NCBI GenBank assembly: GCA_964516815.1
Contig: CAZEXK010000001.1
Span: forward strand, 62,001-126,000
Direction of reading: 5' to 3'
DNA: 64,000 bases
DNA from: CAIJNA01 sp964516815
GTDB lineage: Bacteria > Campylobacterota > Campylobacteria > Campylobacterales > Arcobacteraceae
Shown here one piece after another: positions 53,200 through 61,173 of this stretch. Each line of letters starts with the position of its first letter. Positions within the stretch are counted from its first letter, which is position 1. The translations under genes and the position numbers were made by a program. Under the pieces are notes generated by a model. It saw nothing but the letters and a program-made list of their open reading frames with translations, had not been told where the DNA came from and made no database searches.

Positions 53200-53418
53200 T
53201 TATTCAACATCTAAGTTGTCCCAAAATTCATCAAATTTAAAACTTGTTAATGTATTTTCATCTTGTATAGTTTTTTCTTTTAGTGCCTTTTCTTGAACAT
53301 CAAAATAAAGTACCAAAGCTTCATTTAAAATTTCATTATGATCTTTTTTCAAAAGAAGACTATAATCATCAAGTCTTTCAAGTGTACTTGCTTTTAATTC
53401 AAACTTTATATCTTTCAT
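53200..53418 (-). CDS. Ribbon-helix-helix-like small protein
   Basis: The 72-residue protein starts MKDIKFELKASTLERLDDYS, then KKDHNEILNEALVLYFDVQ, which fits the ribbon-helix-helix pattern (beta strand, helix, turn, helix) of CopG/MetJ-type DNA-binding proteins or antitoxins. No toxin lies adjacent. It is 1 base from purC, in the place where purS sits in Campylobacter, but it is not PurS. A small regulator is the best guess. Confidence 0.55.
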   Translation of the reverse strand: MKDIKFELKASTLERLDDYSLLLKKDHNEILNEALVLYFDVQEKALKEKTIQDENTLTSFKFDEFWDNLDVE

Positions 53419-53419
53419 A

Positions 53420-54373
53420 TTATTTATGAAGTCTTTGATTTATTTTTTCATAATTTTTTAATATAGAATCTTTTATTGAATCGGGAACATTCACATCAAG
53501 CTTTTCGTTTATTTTTAAATCTTTAGCTTTTTGTTTCCAATTATTTTCCTTTGCAAAATCTCTTAATATTTGCTTATCCATTGAAATATAATTTTTATTA
53601 TCAAAATCTTCTTTAGCTATAAATCTTGAACTTTCAGGTGTTAATATTTCATCCCCTAATACCCATTGAGAATCTTTATTTATAAAAACTTCAAATTTTG
53701 TATCAACGACTACAATTCCATTGTCAATAGAAAACTTAGAAAAATTCATAAATAATTCTTCAAGTTTTTGTATAATTTCTACAAATTTATTTCTTACTAT
53801 TTTACTATTAAGAGGCATATCTTTTATACCTTTAGTTGTTGGAGTAAAAAGTGGTGTTTCAAAATGATGCCATTGCTCTAATTTTGAATCTAGATTTAAA
53901 CCATATGGATCAATTCCATTTTGACAAGCTTCAAATAAAGAACCAGTTAGGTAATTTCTAAAAATAAATTCAAATTGTACTATTTCTCCTTGTATTTTTT
54001 CTTCTAAAGGTTTACATAGCTCCATTATTTGGCATCTTGGAAATATATCAAGTGATTCATCAACATTTTCATCTAATATAGCAGTTCTTATTCCCATATC
54101 ATTTGCAAATAAAGTACCGCCATTTGATATAGCTGTTTGAGAAATACCTTTATTTTGTATTTCAAGATTTAAAGGTATATCAAATACAGAACATCTATCA
54201 CTTCTAACTAAAAGTACTTTAGCATCATCTCCTGGACATGTATAAAGATCTGCATTTTTTCCAATATAAAATAAATTATATCCCAAATCTTCTAATTCTT
54301 TAACACCTTTTTGTGATGTAGTTTTTTTAGATTCAGGCCATAAGCCTAGTTCTTTAATTTTATTTATTTGCAT
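53420..54373 (-). CDS. purC: SAICAR synthase PurC
   Basis: PurC joins aspartate to CAIR in purine synthesis. The 317-residue protein has LLVRSDRCSVFDIPLNLEIQNKGISQTAIS, FIFRNYLTGSL (near residue 136) and IVVVDTKFEVFINKDSQWVLGDEILTPESSRF (near residue 220). It is longer than the 237-residue E. coli type and resembles the longer form used by many bacteria. It follows ctpA after 15 bases, an order known in Campylobacter. Confidence 0.92.
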   Translation of the reverse strand: MQINKIKELGLWPESKKTTSQKGVKELEDLGYNLFYIGKNADLYTCPGDDAKVLLVRSDRCSVFDIPLNLEIQNKGISQTAISNGGTLFANDMGIRTAILDENVDESLDIFPRCQIMELCKPLEEKIQGEIVQFEFIFRNYLTGSLFEACQNGIDPYGLNLDSKLEQWHHFETPLFTPTTKGIKDMPLNSKIVRNKFVEIIQKLEELFMNFSKFSIDNGIVVVDTKFEVFINKDSQWVLGDEILTPESSRFIAKEDFDNKNYISMDKQILRDFAKENNWKQKAKDLKINEKLDVNVPDSIKDSILKNYEKINQRLHK

Positions 54374-54388
54374 CTAGTTTACCTTTTA

Positions 54389-55684
54389 TTATTTTGTAAG
54401 AATCAATGCTCTTAATACATCAATACCAGTTTTAAGTTGATTATCTTTATCTATTTTTTCATTTGTAATAACAGTTTTATCTTCATTATTTTTTACTTTT
54501 TTTGATTTATCATCATTACTTTTTGTTTTTTCTAATTCACTTTCTAAGTGTTTTTTTAAATCTTTTTCTTTAATAGCAAAGTCATTGTCATTTTTAGTAG
54601 GAACTTTACCTGGATATGATGTAATATCTGGAATTATTCCTTTTGCTTGTATCGTTCTCCCACTTGGTAAATAATACTTAGCAATAGTTAATTTAATAGC
54701 TTCTGATCTGTCTTGTGTTATAGGTAAAAGTGCTTGAACAGAACCCTTACCAAATGTTGTTTCTCCAATAATAATAGCTCTTTTTGCATCTTGCAAAGAA
54801 CCAGAAACAATTTCACTAGCACTAGCACTTCCTGCATTTACCAATACTACCATAGGAACTTTGCTAATCGTTGCTTTTTTTGTTGCTTTATAATATTCAT
54901 CTTTAGTTTTAGTTCTACCTTTTTGTGATACTATTGTACCACTATCTACAAATAAATCTACGGTTTTAATACTTTGGTCCAAAGAACCACCTGGATTGTT
55001 TCTCAGATCTAATACAATACCTTTTGTAGTATCTTTATATTGCTTCAAAAATTTTATTAGTTGTTTTTGAACATTGTTATCAAATGATGCAATTCTTAAA
55101 TATAATATGTCATCGCCAATAGTTTTAGCTTTTACAGATTTTACTTTTATAATTCCACGAATAATGTTTATTTTTAAAGGCTTAGATTCATTTTCTCTTA
55201 CAATTGTAATATTAATTGCCGTACCAGGTTTTCCTCTCATAATTCCAACAGCTTCGTCAATTGTCATTTTAAGTGTAGATTTATCTTGTATTTTTAATAT
55301 AATATCTCCTGATTTAATTCCAGCTTTTTGTGCGGGAGTATCATCTATAGGAGATATTACTGTTAATGCACCTTTTCTAATACCAATTACTATTCCAAGA
55401 CCTCCAAATTCACCTTTCATATGTGTATTCATTGATTTGAATGCTTTTTTATTCATGTATGCACTATGTGCATCTAATTCACTCATAACTCCAGCTATAG
55501 TTTTATCTATTATTTCATCAAATTTAAGATCACTTACATACGAGTTTTCAATTTGATACAATACTTGGTGAAGTTTAGATAAAGACTCTAATTTAGAAGG
55601 TGTTTCTTTTTTATCAACTGGCTCTTCTTTGGCATAAGTTAATGTAAAAAATAATACGAATAGCAATAAAAGAAATTTTTTCAT
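54389..55684 (-). CDS. ctpA: Carboxyl-terminal processing protease CtpA
   Basis: A periplasmic S41 serine protease with a PDZ domain. The 431-residue product has a signal peptide (MKKFLLLLFVLFFTLTYA), the PDZ region (FGGLGIVIGIRKGAL, near residue 93), and the catalytic SASASEIVSGSLQDAKRAIIIGETTFGKGSV with Ser and Lys (near residue 283). The tail (about residues 350-431) is a charged low-complexity segment. I chose the ATG at 55684 for the signal peptide; the longer frame has no ribosome site. Confidence 0.9.
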   Translation of the reverse strand: MKKFLLLLFVLFFTLTYAKEEPVDKKETPSKLESLSKLHQVLYQIENSYVSDLKFDEIIDKTIAGVMSELDAHSAYMNKKAFKSMNTHMKGEFGGLGIVIGIRKGALTVISPIDDTPAQKAGIKSGDIILKIQDKSTLKMTIDEAVGIMRGKPGTAINITIVRENESKPLKINIIRGIIKVKSVKAKTIGDDILYLRIASFDNNVQKQLIKFLKQYKDTTKGIVLDLRNNPGGSLDQSIKTVDLFVDSGTIVSQKGRTKTKDEYYKATKKATISKVPMVVLVNAGSASASEIVSGSLQDAKRAIIIGETTFGKGSVQALLPITQDRSEAIKLTIAKYYLPSGRTIQAKGIIPDITSYPGKVPTKNDNDFAIKEKDLKKHLESELEKTKSNDDKSKKVKNNEDKTVITNEKIDKDNQLKTGIDVLRALILTK

Positions 55685-55762
55685 AGTGATTATCCAATCT
55701 TTTTTCATAATTTTAACTAAAATTTGGTAAAATGTCCACATAAATAATAGGGATAAGATACA

Positions 55763-56344
55763 ATGAGCTTAAAAGAAAATATAAATTACATAAAAGAAGA
55801 AGTTTCAAATGAGGATAAGATTTTTGAAAGTTTTTTTAAACTAGAAAAATTTTATAAAAAATACAAATTTATTATCATAGCTAGTATAATTTCAATTTTA
55901 TCATATGTTATAACTGTGAATGTGCTTTCGTATTTAAAAGAACAAAGTGACATAAAAGCAAATATAGCATATAACAAGGTACTCTTAAACAATAAAGATG
56001 ATAAAAGCTTACAAATACTCAAAGAAGAAAATAAAGTCTTATTTGATATAGCTACATACAAAAATTCAAATGATAATACTTTACAAAATGATGTTTTATA
56101 TTTAAAACAAATTGCATTATTTAACAAAGCTATCAAAGAAAAAGATATTAAAACTATAGATTCTCTTATAATTGATTCTAATTTCTTATTAAGGGATTAT
56201 GCTATTTTTAATAAAGCATTGTTATTAATAGATGATAAAAATTATATAAAAGCAAAAAAAACCTTAGAACAAATCGCAAATACATCAGAAATAAAACAAG
56301 CAAGTGATTTACTTAAACATTTTTTATTAACTAAAGTAAAATAA
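55763..56344 (+). CDS. YfgM-like membrane-anchored TPR protein
   Basis: The 193-residue product has a cytoplasmic N-terminus, one membrane helix at about residues 35-57, then periplasmic-like helices in paired form (KALLLIDDKNYIKAKKTLEQIA). This fits the YfgM type of ancillary chaperone. In enterobacteria YfgM is encoded just before BamB; here it is also followed, with a one-base overlap, by a BamB-like lipoprotein. The similarity is by architecture and position only. Confidence 0.6.
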   Translation: MSLKENINYIKEEVSNEDKIFESFFKLEKFYKKYKFIIIASIISILSYVITVNVLSYLKEQSDIKANIAYNKVLLNNKDDKSLQILKEENKVLFDIATYKNSNDNTLQNDVLYLKQIALFNKAIKEKDIKTIDSLIIDSNFLLRDYAIFNKALLLIDDKNYIKAKKTLEQIANTSEIKQASDLLKHFLLTKVK

Positions 56345-57321
56345 TGAAAAAATATCTATTATCATTATCAATACTTGTATTATTCGTTTCTTGTACATCA
56401 AAACAATTTTATCAAGGCGAACAAACTAGTAGTATTAAAACTAATATCATTTCAACACCAACATACATAAAATCATTTAATACAAGTGGTGCAACATTAG
56501 ATGACAACAGATATATAGATAAAATCGGAATTTCAAAAGACAGATTAAAAGAAGGTTTTTCTTTTGTAAACAATAGCAATTCAAATATAATCTCAGCAAA
56601 TAAAAAAGGTGAACTTTATATAAATAAAGATAAACATTTCCAGTTCAAATCAAATGTAATATCTGCTTCATTAAAAGACAATATTTTAGCACTTATTTTT
56701 TCAAATAATACTGTTGCATTGTATGATATAAATACAAAACAATTTAAATTAAGAAAATTTTTAGAAGCATCTTATTTAAACGATACAAGAATAGCTATGC
56801 CATTATTTATAAATGAACTTATCTTATTACCTACATTAAACGGTAAAGTTTTAATAGTTAATAATAAAAATTTTAAAGTAGAAAAAACACTTATAATTGA
56901 TCCTTCATCAGAAGTAAATAATATCATATTATTAAAATCTTACGATGAAACTCTAATAGTTGCATCACAAAATGTTATTATGTCATTTAACAATACACAA
57001 GCACTAAAAAAAGAGCTTTTTATTCAATCATATACACTAGACAAGGAAAATATTTATTTGGCTAGTTTGGAGGGTAAGATTTTAAAATTAGATAAAAATC
57101 TAAACATACTTAAATCAAAAAAATATAAGTTTGCTAAATTTCAAGCTCTAGCTATAAATAAAACTGATTTATTAGCAATTGAATCACAAGGTTTTATAAT
57201 AAAACTATCACATGATTTTACTAAAGAAAAAATTGACAAAATATCTTTTGAAGATGATGAAAAAGCATTTACAACGGACCATAAAATATACTTTGAAGAT
57301 AAATTGCTTACATTTTTATGA
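56344..57321 (+). CDS. BamB-like lipoprotein with beta-propeller pattern
   Basis: The 325-residue protein begins with a lipoprotein signal (MKKYLLSLSILVLFVSC, lipobox LFVSC). The mature part consists of repeated short beta blades, each with patterns such as ALYDINTKQFKLRKFLE, KVLIVNNKNFKVEKTLI and GKILKLDKNLNILKSKK, the form of a propeller. BamB of the outer-membrane assembly complex has the same design. Sequence similarity is too weak for certainty; the YfgM-like neighbour supports it. Confidence 0.62.
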   Translation: MKKYLLSLSILVLFVSCTSKQFYQGEQTSSIKTNIISTPTYIKSFNTSGATLDDNRYIDKIGISKDRLKEGFSFVNNSNSNIISANKKGELYINKDKHFQFKSNVISASLKDNILALIFSNNTVALYDINTKQFKLRKFLEASYLNDTRIAMPLFINELILLPTLNGKVLIVNNKNFKVEKTLIIDPSSEVNNIILLKSYDETLIVASQNVIMSFNNTQALKKELFIQSYTLDKENIYLASLEGKILKLDKNLNILKSKKYKFAKFQALAINKTDLLAIESQGFIIKLSHDFTKEKIDKISFEDDEKAFTTDHKIYFEDKLLTFL

Positions 57322-57650
57322 AAAATATCACACATTTTTTAAGTAATAAAAATTACTTATTTAAAAAGTTCAATAAAATTCAAGCAAAAGAATTATCATC
57401 TAGAAAAAAAATCCTAATATATGATGCTTGTGATACAAATAACTCCTTAATAAGTGTTTTTGTTATTGATCAAAAATCAAGATTTTTAATGAAAAATGCA
57501 CAAGAAATAGAAATTCTTAATAATTCATTAAAACTTTATAAAGACCATAATTTTAAAAAAACTTTGATTTTAATATCATCACCTCTTTGTTCTAAAGCAA
57601 AAAAATATATGAAAGAACTAAAATGGAAGGTATATGATGATTTTATGTGA
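57318..57650 (+). CDS. Hypothetical protein upstream of coaX
   Basis: The 110-residue protein has no membrane helix or known motif. It has two cysteines, C43 and C93, in LIYDACDTNNSL and ISSPLCSKAKKYMKEL, and a K-rich N-terminus. It overlaps the BamB-like gene by 4 bases and coaX by 17 bases, so it sits in a tight translationally coupled run. I do not recognise it. Its position between an envelope lipoprotein and a CoA-pathway gene gives no clear hint. Confidence 0.65.
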   Translation: MKNITHFLSNKNYLFKKFNKIQAKELSSRKKILIYDACDTNNSLISVFVIDQKSRFLMKNAQEIEILNNSLKLYKDHNFKKTLILISSPLCSKAKKYMKELKWKVYDDFM

Positions 57651-58269
57651 TATTGGTAATTCAACTTATCATTTTTTACACAACACCAAAGAATTTAAAT
57701 TAAATATAAATGACGATATACCAAGCTTAAATAGCAATGACAATATATATTATATTAGTGTAAATAAAGATGCAAAAGATAAACTTTTACACAAATATCC
57801 AAGTGCAATTGATATAAAAGACTATTTTCAATTTGAAACAAAATATGCAAATACAATGGGTATAGATAGAATCGTATCATGCTCATACATAACAAATAAT
57901 ATTATAGTAGATTTTGGTTCTGCAATTACAGTTGATATTATAAAAAACAAAGAACATTTAGGTGGATTTATAATGCCAGGTATTGATGCATTAAAAAAAA
58001 ATTATCCAACTATATCGTCAAAATTAGAATTTAATTTTGAAAATAATATAAATTTAGATAAAATTCCATTAAATACAAATGATGCTATAAATTATAGTAT
58101 ATTAAATATGATTATCTTACCTATAAAAGATGTTCAAAACAAATATAATTTAAGTATAGTTTTCACAGGTGAAAATGCAGAACTTATTACAAAATATTTT
58201 ACTAATTATATTTTTAATTCTTCTTTAATTTTTGATTCAATGAAAAATGCAATAAAGGAAAATAAATGA
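57634..58269 (+). CDS. coaX: Type III pantothenate kinase CoaX
   Basis: CoaX starts coenzyme A synthesis. The 211-residue protein has the ATP-binding ILCDIGNSTYHF (residues 3-14), the pantothenate-binding MGIDRIVSCSYI (residue 75), IVDFGSAITVDII and the late VFTGENAELI motif. It is shorter than the 250-residue average but the motif set is complete. It overlaps hisG by 4 bases. Confidence 0.87.
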   Translation: MMILCDIGNSTYHFLHNTKEFKLNINDDIPSLNSNDNIYYISVNKDAKDKLLHKYPSAIDIKDYFQFETKYANTMGIDRIVSCSYITNNIIVDFGSAITVDIIKNKEHLGGFIMPGIDALKKNYPTISSKLEFNFENNINLDKIPLNTNDAINYSILNMIILPIKDVQNKYNLSIVFTGENAELITKYFTNYIFNSSLIFDSMKNAIKENK

Positions 58270-58871
58270 TTACAATTGCTTTGCCAAAAGGTAGAATCGC
58301 AGAACAAACTTTAGAGAAATTTGAAATAGCATTTGGTGAAAAGTTTATTTTTGAAGATAGAAAACTTATCTTAATAAAAGCAGGATTTACTTTTTTAAAT
58401 GTTAGAAATCAAGATGTACCAACTTATGTTATGTATGGAGCTGCTGACTTAGGTGTTGTTGGACTTGATGTATTAGAAGAAAAAGAATATGATTTAATAA
58501 CCTTACTAGACTTGCAAATTGGAAAATGTAAAGTTGCTATTGGATTAAAAAAAGGTGATAAAATTGATTGGAATAAAAGCAGTATAAAAGTAGCTACAAA
58601 ACACACTACAATAGCTAGAAAATTCTTTGAAAAAAAAGCTATGGCAGTTGAGCTCGTAAAATTATACGGCTCAATAGAATTAGCACCATTAGTAGGATTG
58701 GCTGATTGTATTGTAGATATTGTAGAAACTGGTGAAACAATGAAACAAAATGGTTTAGAAGTAGCAGATACCATTATGCACTCTTCTGTACAACTTATAT
58801 GCAATAAAAATTCTTTTTATTCTAAAAAAGACGCCATTTTAAATTTAAAAGAAAAAATTGAACGCACTTAA
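58266..58871 (+). CDS. hisG: ATP phosphoribosyltransferase, short form
   Basis: HisG starts histidine synthesis. The 201-residue protein has ITIALPKGRIAEQTLE (residues 2-17), DLGVVGLDVLEE (near residue 62), the KVATKHTTIARKFFE box (near residue 108) and a late VDIVETGETMKQNGL. It ends right after the catalytic domain and lacks the C-terminal regulatory ACT-like domain of the long form (about 299 residues). Short HisG enzymes normally need a separate HisZ regulator, not seen here. Confidence 0.92.
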   Translation: MITIALPKGRIAEQTLEKFEIAFGEKFIFEDRKLILIKAGFTFLNVRNQDVPTYVMYGAADLGVVGLDVLEEKEYDLITLLDLQIGKCKVAIGLKKGDKIDWNKSSIKVATKHTTIARKFFEKKAMAVELVKLYGSIELAPLVGLADCIVDIVETGETMKQNGLEVADTIMHSSVQLICNKNSFYSKKDAILNLKEKIERT

Positions 58872-59553
58872 TCTATATTCAATTATTCAGCAAGATTTGG
58901 ATATTGAAGAAGAAACATCCAAACTACATGAGGCTTATTTACTATTAATAAATCAATTAGATAAAAAAACATTATTAGATATAGGATGTGGTCAAGGTGA
59001 TTTTTTATTAAAAGTAAAAGAATATGATTTAGATGTGCTTGGCATTGATTTAAGTAGTGAACAAATAAAAGTTTGTAAACAAAAAAACATAAATGCATCA
59101 TGTATAAATATAAATGAAATAACAAATAAATACGACATAGCAACTGCAGTCTTTGACGTATTAAATTACGTACAATTTAATAATCTAAAATCATTCTTAA
59201 TAGATATCTACAATGTATTAAATGAAAATTCATACTTCTTATTTGATATAAATACATTATTTGGTTTTCAAGAAGTTGCACAAGGAAGTTTAAATATTAA
59301 CAAAGAAAGTAAATTTATAGCAATTGATGCTTATTTTGAAGATAATATATTACAAACAGATATAACACTTTTTAGCAAAAATAAAAATTCAACTTATATA
59401 AAAGAGCAAAACAATATTTTTCAATATTATCATAGTAAAGAAGTAATAGAACACTTACTTAAAGACACTGGTTTTTTAGTTCAAAACATAATAAATCTTA
59501 AACTTCACGATAGTAATAATAGCGACAAATATTTATTTATTTGTAAAAAATAA
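58858..59553 (+). CDS. Class I SAM-dependent methyltransferase
   Basis: The 231-residue protein has the SAM motif I LLDIGCGQGDFLLKVKEYDLDVLGID (near residue 40) and a Rossmann-fold order of motifs to YFLFDINTLFGFQEV. The substrate is unknown. The start is TTG, overlapping the hisG end by 14 bases. It closes the coaX-hisG run before a terminator. Confidence 0.78.
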   Translation: MNALNLYSIIQQDLDIEEETSKLHEAYLLLINQLDKKTLLDIGCGQGDFLLKVKEYDLDVLGIDLSSEQIKVCKQKNINASCININEITNKYDIATAVFDVLNYVQFNNLKSFLIDIYNVLNENSYFLFDINTLFGFQEVAQGSLNINKESKFIAIDAYFEDNILQTDITLFSKNKNSTYIKEQNNIFQYYHSKEVIEHLLKDTGFLVQNIINLKLHDSNNSDKYLFICKK

Positions 59554-59556
59554 TTA

Positions 59557-59594
59557 TAAAAAAAGCCCCTAGATAAAATCTAAGAGCCTTTTTA
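59557..59594. terminator. Bidirectional terminator between methyltransferase and rpsR
   Basis: AAAAAAAGCCCCTAGAT and ATCTAAGAGCCTTTTT form an imperfect stem around AAA, with A and T runs outside, between two convergent genes. The stem has one mismatch and one bulge. Confidence 0.65.
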
Positions 59595-59607
59595 ATTATA
59601 TTAAATA

Positions 59608-59874
59608 TTATTTATTATAATTAGCGTAAGCTGGTCCTACTACATTTGTAGTATTTACTATATATGGTACAAGTGCCATATGTCTTGCTCTTTTAATAGC
59701 AACTTCAACTTGCTCTTGATGTCTTTTAGAAGTCCCTGTAAGACGTCTAGGCATAATCTTACCTCTTTCACTCATAGATATTTTTAATAAATCTAAGTTT
59801 TTATAATCAATATAATCAACTTTCATTGAAGTATATTTACAGTATTTTTTTGCGAATTTTCTTTTTTCAGCCAT
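59608..59874 (-). CDS. rpsR: Ribosomal protein S18
   Basis: The 88-residue protein has the YIDYKNLDLLKISMSERGKIMPRRLTGTSKRHQEQV core and RARHMALVPY, the diagnostic S18 segments. It is the last of rpsF-ssb-rpsR, 15 bases after ssb. Confidence 0.96.
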   Translation of the reverse strand: MAEKRKFAKKYCKYTSMKVDYIDYKNLDLLKISMSERGKIMPRRLTGTSKRHQEQVEVAIKRARHMALVPYIVNTTNVVGPAYANYNK

Positions 59875-59889
59875 AATTAATATCCTTGT

Positions 59890-60405
59890 CTAAAATGGTA
59901 TTTCATCTTCATCGATGTTTATTTCTGGTATATTTTGTGCTTGTGGAGCATTCATACCACCTTGTTGCTGTGCATTTTGATTATTATAAGGTTGTTGTGC
60001 AGGTGGAGTATTATTATAAGAATTTGAAGCTGACATTTGATCATTGTTATATCCACCATTATTCATATTAGCACTATCAGCTTTTGAATCTAAAAACTTA
60101 AATACATCTACTCTTAATGTGTGTCTACTTCTATTTGTACCATCTTGTGCTACCCATTGTTCAAATACTAATCTACCCTCAAGCATAACTTTTGAACCTT
60201 TTCTTACATACTGGTTTAAAATTTCAGCACTCTTACCAAATACAGAAAAATCTAAAAAACAAACTTCTTCTTTTTGTTCTCCTGTTTGAGTTTTAAACTT
60301 ATGTGAAGTTGCAATTGCACCTTTGGCTATTGCTGCTCCACTTGGAATATATTTTAACTCAATATCTCTAGTTAGGTTTCCGATCATCATCACTTTATTA
60401 TACAT
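59890..60405 (-). CDS. ssb: Single-stranded DNA-binding protein SSB
   Basis: The 171-residue protein has the OB fold: NKVMMIGNLTRDIELKYIPSG, then KGSKVMLEGRLVFEQWVAQDG. A linker rich in N, Q and G follows (residues 115-155), and the C-terminal peptide DEDEIPF is the partner-binding tip. Order rpsF-ssb-rpsR is common in bacteria. Length is normal. Confidence 0.96.
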   Translation of the reverse strand: MYNKVMMIGNLTRDIELKYIPSGAAIAKGAIATSHKFKTQTGEQKEEVCFLDFSVFGKSAEILNQYVRKGSKVMLEGRLVFEQWVAQDGTNRSRHTLRVDVFKFLDSKADSANMNNGGYNNDQMSASNSYNNTPPAQQPYNNQNAQQQGGMNAPQAQNIPEINIDEDEIPF

Positions 60406-60424
60406 AAGAGGTCCTTGTTAGTTA

Positions 60425-60778
60425 TTATTTAGCTTTTTTAGCAGCTTCTGCACTCATTATTGTCCATTGTGCAATCTCTTTTTTACTTTCGTATTTAACA
60501 AACATGTGTCTAATAATACTCTCATTAGTGTTAAAATTTCTTTCTAACTCTAAGATTGACTCAGTTGGAGAAGTAAAGTAAGCTAAATAATAATAACCTC
60601 TTTTACTTTTTTCAATTTCATAAGCAAGTTCTCTTGTCCCCATATCTTCATATGAAACAATTTCACCACCATTTTTTTCAATATTACTTCTAACAGTATC
60701 GATTTGAGCTTTAGTCTCTTCTTCTGTTAAAGTAGCCTTAACTATAAACATAGTTTCATAATGTCTAATTCTAGCCAT
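60425..60778 (-). CDS. rpsF: Ribosomal protein S6
   Basis: The 117-residue protein starts MARIRHYETMFIVKATLTEEE and contains LAYEIEKSKRGYYYLAYF, the S6 core, ending in an alanine/lysine-rich tail (AEAAKKAK). A hairpin that includes the ribosome site precedes it. Confidence 0.96.
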   Translation of the reverse strand: MARIRHYETMFIVKATLTEEETKAQIDTVRSNIEKNGGEIVSYEDMGTRELAYEIEKSKRGYYYLAYFTSPTESILELERNFNTNESIIRHMFVKYESKKEIAQWTIMSAEAAKKAK

Positions 60779-60790
60779 TCATTTCTCCTT

Positions 60791-60819
60791 TTGGTTTTCG
60801 ACTGTAATAAAACAGCCAA
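60791..60819 (-). promoter_or_regulatory. Candidate S6:S18-binding leader hairpin of rpsF
   Basis: On the minus strand TTGG-CTGT stacks against ACAG and CCAA with a one-sided 7-base bulge (TCGAAAA) and a TTTATT loop. The stem lies just before AAAGGAGAA, and CC upstream could pair with GG of the ribosome site. This has the layout of the S6:S18 leader motif known upstream of rpsF in many bacteria, though the bulge reads TCG rather than the usual CCG. Confidence 0.5.
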
Positions 60820-60837
60820 GGTTTTTTATGAATTGAG

Positions 60838-60843
60838 ATTATA
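60838..60843 (-). promoter_or_regulatory. Candidate -10 box for rpsF-ssb-rpsR
   Basis: TATAAT on the minus strand, about 60 bases before the rpsF ATG and just before the leader hairpin. No clear -35. Confidence 0.5.
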
Positions 60844-60905
60844 ACTAAAGTTTGATTTATTTTTTATTAACTATATTTTACTTTGACATAATTAAATTTA
60901 TTCAA

Positions 60906-61091
60906 ATGCTAAATAGAATGGAACAAAATGGATGCTTAACATCCACATGGAAAATACCACAAACTAGTGGGCAGCCTAAAAGAGAATACTCACTTAGCAG
61001 TAAAGGGGATAATCTAATTCCTCAATTATTACATAGTTATGAATTACATAATAATATTTTAAATAAATTAAAGGATGGAAAACATGTTTAA
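60906..61091 (+). pseudogene. PadR-family regulator remnant (N-terminus lost)
   Basis: The frame keeps the second half of a PadR winged helix: MLNRMEQNGCLTSTW, then QPKREYSLSSKGDNLIPQL and a C-terminal helix. The first helices and recognition helix region are replaced by an unrelated hydrophobic stretch (MIYFLLTIFYFDII). A full PadR is about 105 residues. The stop overlaps the ATG of the next remnant, so this was an operon with a HAAS-type gene. Confidence 0.65.
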
Positions 61092-61173
61092 AAACTATAT
61101 AAAAGAATTAGAAGGAAATCTTTCTCATTTAAGTAAAAAACACTCTCAAGAAATTTTAAAAGCATTAAGGTAA
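61084..61173 (+). pseudogene. HAAS/DUF1700-type membrane protein remnant (29 codons)
   Basis: A 29-codon frame (MFKNYIKELEGNLSHLSKKH and a short helix to the stop) matches the start of HAAS/DUF1700 proteins, which usually follow padR genes. The rest of the roughly 200-residue protein is gone; the end overlaps the convergent PLP lyase gene by a few bases. The overlap with the padR remnant supports a decayed padR-HAAS pair. Confidence 0.5.

Noticed and set aside
55074..55556. 160-codon plus-strand frame opposite ctpA
   Set aside because: The minus-strand frame encodes a clear CtpA protease; the plus-strand translation is a hydrophobic shadow.
58424..58804. 126-codon minus-strand frame opposite hisG
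   Set aside because: Fully inside hisG with no independent signal.
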